This document shows, piece after piece, positions 14,793 through 17,636 of a stretch of 17,636 nucleotides of DNA (position 1 is the stretch's first letter; every line of letters begins with the position of its first letter). Below the pieces are notes generated by a model. The model was given only the letters and a program-made list of their open reading frames with translations. It searched no databases and had not been told where the DNA came from. Source of the DNA: an uncultured Roseovarius sp. (GTDB lineage: Bacteria; Pseudomonadota; Alphaproteobacteria; Rhodobacterales; Rhodobacteraceae). Position numbers and translations under genes: made by a program. The stretch is from the NCBI GenBank assembly GCA_934501475.1, contig CAKSUL010000038.1, positions 1 through 17,636 on the forward strand, given 5' to 3'.

Positions 14793-15380
14793 CTACAGCG
14801 TCCCTTTGGTCGAGGGCACGGCGTCGGATTTGCGCGGGTCGGTCTCGAGCGCCTCGCGCAGGGCGCGCGCGACGGATTTGAACGCGGCCTCGGCCATGTG
14901 GTGGCTGTTGATGCCGTGCAGCGCGTCCAGATGCAGCGTCATGCCGGAATGGGTGGTGAGCGCCTGAAAGAATTCGCGCACCAGTTCGGTGTCAAAGCTG
15001 CCGATGGTGGCGGTGGGCAGGGTCATGTTCCAGACCAGATAGGGCCGCCCCGACAGATCGAGCGCCGTGCGCACCAGCGCGTCGTCCATCGCCAACAGGC
15101 AGGCCCCGTAGCGGCGGATGCCGCGCTTGTCGCCAAGCGCCTGCGCCAGCGCCTGACCAAGGGCGATGCCCACATCCTCGACCGAGTGGTGATCGTCGAT
15201 ATGCGTGTCACCCTCGCAGCGGATGCTCATGTCGATCAGCGAATGGCGCGACAGCTGGTCCAGCATGTGATCGAAGAACCCGACGCCGGTCTGATTGTCA
15301 TAGACGCCGCTTCCGTCCAGATCCAGCGTGACGCTGATCCGGGTTTCGGCGGTCTTGCGGTTGATCGTGGCGCGGCGCAT
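14793..15380 (-). CDS. hisB: Imidazoleglycerol-phosphate dehydratase
   Basis: Mn-dependent dehydratase forming imidazole acetol phosphate from IGP. It has 195 residues, the length of the monofunctional enzyme without the E. coli histidinol phosphatase domain. The two repeated halves show their metal-binding motifs: [14 protein letters not shown] and [16 protein letters not shown] in the first, [20 protein letters not shown] in the second. The start at 15380 ([15 protein letters not shown]) fits the family; an upstream in-frame ATG would add unrelated residues and contain the promoter. GGAG lies 9 bases before the ATG. Confidence 0.97.
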   Translation of the reverse strand: MRRATINRKTAETRISVTLDLDGSGVYDNQTGVGFFDHMLDQLSRHSLIDMSIRCEGDTHIDDHHSVEDVGIALGQALAQALGDKRGIRRYGACLLAMDDALVRTALDLSGRPYLVWNMTLPTATIGSFDTELVREFFQALTTHSGMTLHLDALHGINSHHMAEAAFKSVARALREALETDPRKSDAVPSTKGTL

Positions 15381-15411
15381 GTGGCTGTCTCCAAACCGGG
15401 AAATCTGGGGT

Positions 15412-15440
15412 CTTATAGGGGGGCAGGGGCGGCGCGCCAA
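15412..15440 (-). promoter_or_regulatory. Promoter of hisB-hisH
   Basis: On the minus strand TTGGCG (15435-15440), a 17-base spacer and TATAAG (15412-15417) form a good sigma70 promoter. Transcription should begin near 15405, leaving a leader of about 25 bases before the hisB ATG, too short for a leader-peptide attenuator. Confidence 0.65.
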
Positions 15441-15587
15441 GGGGCTAGCGCATGTTGCGGTGAATTGAATACATCCGACGATGTGAACGCATTTGCCTTG
15501 CAAACGCTGCGGCGCTGCGGCTGGTCAATGCCTGAATCCTGTCAAACGCAACTTGCCATGGATCGGGCGCGCGGGTGTCTGGGTTGC

Positions 15588-16121
15588 TCAGGCGTCCTGA
15601 CCGAACAGCATGGTGCGGTGCTGATCCAGATAGATGCGCAGCCATGGCGTATAGCGTTCGGGGCGCGCGGCGGTGTCGCGCGTCAGCGCGTCCAGTTCCA
15701 TCCAGCCGGTCGCCATCACCTCATCCGGGTTGGGGGTGATGCGCAGATCGCGCGTGGCATGGGCGAGGTAGATCTCGACCAGTTCATGTTCGATCAGCCC
15801 GCCGCCCACATCGGCGCGGTATTCGATCTGTCCCTTGTGCTGCAGGGTCAGCCCGGTCAGGCCCAGTTCCTCACTCAGGCGGCGATGCGCGCAGTCCTCG
15901 GGCGCTTCGCCCCAATGGGGATGCGTGCAGCAGGTGTTCGCCCACAGGCCCGGCGTGTGGTATTTTTCCAGCGCGCGCTGCTGAAGCAGCACCTGGCCGG
16001 CGGCCATAACAAACACCGATATCGCCTTGTGGCGCAGCCCGCGGCGATGCACCTCCAGCTTTTCAACCGGCTCAAGGGTGCCATCGACCCATGCGGGGAT
16101 CAGTGTGGGCGCGTCTGTCAT
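15588..16121 (-). CDS. idi: Isopentenyl-diphosphate delta-isomerase, type I
   Basis: Nudix-fold enzyme that interconverts isopentenyl and dimethylallyl diphosphate, balancing the precursors for quinones, carotenoids and undecaprenol. It has 177 residues. Catalytic Cys65 is in NTCCTHP and the second active-site acid Glu113 in IEHELVEIY. Metal ligands His25, His31 and His67 and the acids 111 and 113 are all present. The Nudix-like stretch AHRRLSEELGLTG is clear. The ATG overlaps the stop of the upstream aminotransferase (TCAT on the plus strand, 16118-16121), so it is translationally coupled to that gene. The hisB gene follows after 207 bases and has its own promoter. Confidence 0.95.
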   Translation of the reverse strand: MTDAPTLIPAWVDGTLEPVEKLEVHRRGLRHKAISVFVMAAGQVLLQQRALEKYHTPGLWANTCCTHPHWGEAPEDCAHRRLSEELGLTGLTLQHKGQIEYRADVGGGLIEHELVEIYLAHATRDLRITPNPDEVMATGWMELDALTRDTAARPERYTPWLRIYLDQHRTMLFGQDA

Positions 16122-17446
16122 TGGCCGGTCGCCGCGCGGATCAGGGGCGCGCGGGTGGTGAGGACATCCTCGAACGCGGCGGCGAACGCGTCGATGTCGG
16201 CCTCGCTCAGCGGCAGGGACAGCGCCATCATGCCACGGCGCGCATAATAAAACCCCCGCGCCAGCATGTCGAAATGCAGCAGCGCGCGCAGCTCATCGGG
16301 CACGCGCACGCCGTCAGAAGGGCGCGCAATCGGCCCGGCCCCGAAATGAAACGCCGCCATTGACCCAAACCCGGTCACGCACATCGCAACGCCCGCCCGC
16401 TCGATTCCAAGGCGCAGGCGCGCGCGCAGCAGGTCCCCCAAGGCGTTGAAGGGCGCGACCCGGTCGGGCGTGTAGACCCTGGTGAGGCCGGCCAGACCGG
16501 CGGCCATGGTCAGCGCGTTGTTGTTGAACGTGCCCGCATGGGGCCAGTGCCCCGGCGCGCGCGGATCGAATCGCGCCATGATGTCGGCGCGTCCGCCAAA
16601 TGCGCCAAAGCCCAGACCACCGCCCAGATATTTGCCCAGGGTGACCAGATCGGGCGTGATCGCATGGTGCCCATGCAGCCCCCCCGCGCTGAGCCGCGAG
16701 GTCATCACCTCGTCAAAGATCAGCAGCGCGCCGCAATCCTGCGTGGCCTTCCTGAGCGCGCGCAGGAATTCGGGCGTGGCCGGGATGCAGCCGCCACCGC
16801 CCAGCATCGGCTCGAGGATCACGGCGGCCAGCGTCGAGGCGCGTTCGCGGATCATCGCCAGCGCCGCGTCGATGTCGTTATAGGGCACCGCATGGAACGG
16901 CATCGGCAGGTTCAGCGGGCAGGGCCCGGCGAAATAGAGCACCCCGCCATGATAGCCGCCCTGCATCACGATGACGTCCTTGCGCCCGGTCCAGGCGCGC
17001 GCGGTGCTGAGCGCGTAAAGATTGGCCTCGGTCCCCGAATTGCAGAACCGCACCGAGTCGATTGCCGGAAAGCGCGCGCAGATCGCGGCAGAAAACGCCG
17101 CCTCGTTCTCATTGCCGCCGCCGCGCACGATGCCGCGATCCAGCGCCGTCTTGATCGCGGCCGTGATCACCGGATCGGAATGCCCGTAAAGTGCGGCCGT
17201 ATATTCCCCCATGAAATCGGTGTAATCATGCCCGTCCGCGTCGGTCACGGTTGCGCCCTGCGCCTGCGTGAACACCAGCGGATAGGGCGAGAAATGGATC
17301 ACCGTGCGCGTATTGCCCCCCGGCATCGAGGCAAGCGCGCTGTCATGGGCGGCGCCGCTGTTGGGATTGGCGCGCATGTATTGGTCCTGGGCCTCATGCA
17401 GGGCAGCCCCGAGCGAGATGTTCTGATGCGGGTGGGACGCTGGCAT
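16118..17446 (-). CDS. Class III aminotransferase, glutamate-1-semialdehyde aminomutase-like
   Basis: PLP enzyme of fold type I, 442 residues. Seen: the GSAM-like N-terminal SMPGGNTRTVIHFSPYPLVF, cofactor-phosphate motif NSGTEAN (136-142), GGYHGG (163-168), Asp245 in LIFDEVMTSR, and the Schiff-base Lys272 in TLGKYLGGG. Compared with HemL it reads PHAGTFNNNALTMAAG where HemL has QAGTLSGNPIAMAAG, and it has about 16 extra residues. Alphaproteobacteria usually make 5-aminolevulinate by the C4 route, so a tetrapyrrole role is doubtful and the substrate is unknown. The start at 17446 has AGGAGA about 7 bases upstream; the longer in-frame start at 17512 adds 22 arginine-rich residues outside the family. 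It overlaps idi by four bases. Confidence 0.88.
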   Translation of the reverse strand: MPASHPHQNISLGAALHEAQDQYMRANPNSGAAHDSALASMPGGNTRTVIHFSPYPLVFTQAQGATVTDADGHDYTDFMGEYTAALYGHSDPVITAAIKTALDRGIVRGGGNENEAAFSAAICARFPAIDSVRFCNSGTEANLYALSTARAWTGRKDVIVMQGGYHGGVLYFAGPCPLNLPMPFHAVPYNDIDAALAMIRERASTLAAVILEPMLGGGGCIPATPEFLRALRKATQDCGALLIFDEVMTSRLSAGGLHGHHAITPDLVTLGKYLGGGLGFGAFGGRADIMARFDPRAPGHWPHAGTFNNNALTMAAGLAGLTRVYTPDRVAPFNALGDLLRARLRLGIERAGVAMCVTGFGSMAAFHFGAGPIARPSDGVRVPDELRALLHFDMLARGFYYARRGMMALSLPLSEADIDAFAAAFEDVLTTRAPLIRAATGQ

Positions 17447-17483
17447 GGCCACTCTCCTGTTATGGGTCGCGCGTGTGGCGCAA

Positions 17484-17508
17484 CCTTGCCAGCGACGGGC
17501 GGGCAAGG
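17484..17508 (-). other. Hairpin in the aminotransferase leader
   Basis: CCTTGCC (17484-17490) and GGCAAGG (17502-17508) can pair over 7 bp around an 11-base loop, 38 bases upstream of the aminotransferase start. It could be a leader structure or a protein-binding dyad; no U-tract follows on the minus strand. Confidence 0.35.
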
Positions 17509-17545
17509 GCAAGACCTATCGGGAATGGCGCGAACAAGGCCGGCG

Positions 17546-17583
17546 TGAAACGCACCGCGCGCCCCGCAGGGGGCGGCGTTTCA
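17546..17583. terminator. Large inverted repeat between tRNA-Gly and the aminotransferase gene
   Basis: TGAAACGC (17546-17553) pairs with GCGTTTCA (17576-17583), and the GC-rich middle (GCGCCCC...GGGGGCG) can pair further. The sequence is near-palindromic and could end tRNA-Gly transcription on the minus strand; there is no long T-run. Confidence 0.5.
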
Positions 17584-17612
17584 GTCTGACCTGTAAAGAC
17601 AAGAAGACTGAT

Positions 17613-17636
17613 TGGAGCGGGTGATGAGATTCGAAC
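17613..17636 (-). tRNA. tRNA-Gly, 3' portion only
   Basis: Read on the minus strand, the window end gives most of a T loop (GTTCGAAT), the T-stem half CTCAT, the acceptor half CACCCGC, discriminator T and CCA. A U discriminator with a GCGGGTG acceptor is characteristic of bacterial tRNA-Gly. The anticodon is outside the window, so the isoacceptor cannot be read; GCC is most likely from resemblance of the T arm. Confidence 0.75.

Noticed and set aside
14898..16247. Open frame of 449 codons on the plus strand opposite hisB and idi
   Set aside because: It crosses two well-recognised genes and the hisB promoter on the other strand and resembles no protein.
16118..17446. Naming the aminotransferase hemL
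   Set aside because: GSAM-like, but it lacks the HemL-specific GTLSGNP motif and the likely lineage uses ALA synthase; a gene symbol would overstate the evidence.
8985..17636. Integrated element at tRNA-Tyr or tRNA-Gly
   Set aside because: No integrase, no repeated tRNA 3' end and no phage or transposase gene; the flanking genes are ordinary housekeeping genes.
1..17636. CRISPR array, toxin-antitoxin or defence system
   Set aside because: No repeat-spacer pattern, and every sizeable gene has a housekeeping, transport or regulatory assignment or belongs to a known domain of unknown function.

Overview
The window is GC-rich and densely coded, with overlapping start/stop codons between neighbouring genes. 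Its protein families and gene order (his genes in two blocks, tRNA-Tyr beside rlmB, type I idi, an E. coli-type cytochrome bd operon with cydX) fit an alphaproteobacterium, most likely Rhodobacteraceae (Roseobacter group). That placement is inferred from sequence style and family resemblance; no database search was possible.

Left part, plus strand (1-8755): the 3' part of cydA, then cydB and a 39-residue cydX form a cytochrome bd quinol oxidase operon. A bacterioferritin follows, with a complete ferroxidase centre but Leu where the haem-ligand Met normally sits. Next come a two-gene RND efflux system (periplasmic adaptor and inner-membrane permease, no outer-membrane channel in view), a Crp/Fnr-family regulator with an FNR-like recognition helix and only two cysteines, and a small DUF2892 (YgaP-type) membrane protein. 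Together this looks like a respiratory, iron and stress-response neighbourhood.

Middle part (8756-10699): a terminator, a tRNA-Tyr on the minus strand with a clear promoter, a possible plus-strand transcription unit running antisense to that tRNA, the rRNA methyltransferase rlmB, a 237-base gap ending in a very good intrinsic terminator (possible small RNA), and a YccU-type CoA-binding protein.

Right part, mostly minus strand (10715-17636): hisA, hisF, hisE and a Dabb-family gene form one histidine block; hisB-hisH form another. They are separated by two tandem, divergent secreted DUF2147 paralogues on the plus strand. HisH and HisF make the IGP synthase; HisE, HisA and HisB supply neighbouring steps of the pathway. 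Upstream of hisB lie idi (isoprenoid precursor isomerase) and a class III aminotransferase resembling glutamate-1-semialdehyde aminomutase, overlapping idi by 4 bases. The window ends inside a tRNA-Gly. No insertion sequence, integrase, CRISPR array or phage gene was seen. Most of the region is conserved housekeeping DNA; the least explained items are the haem-ligand-less bacterioferritin, the two-cysteine Crp/Fnr plus DUF2892 pair, and the two intergenic RNA candidates.
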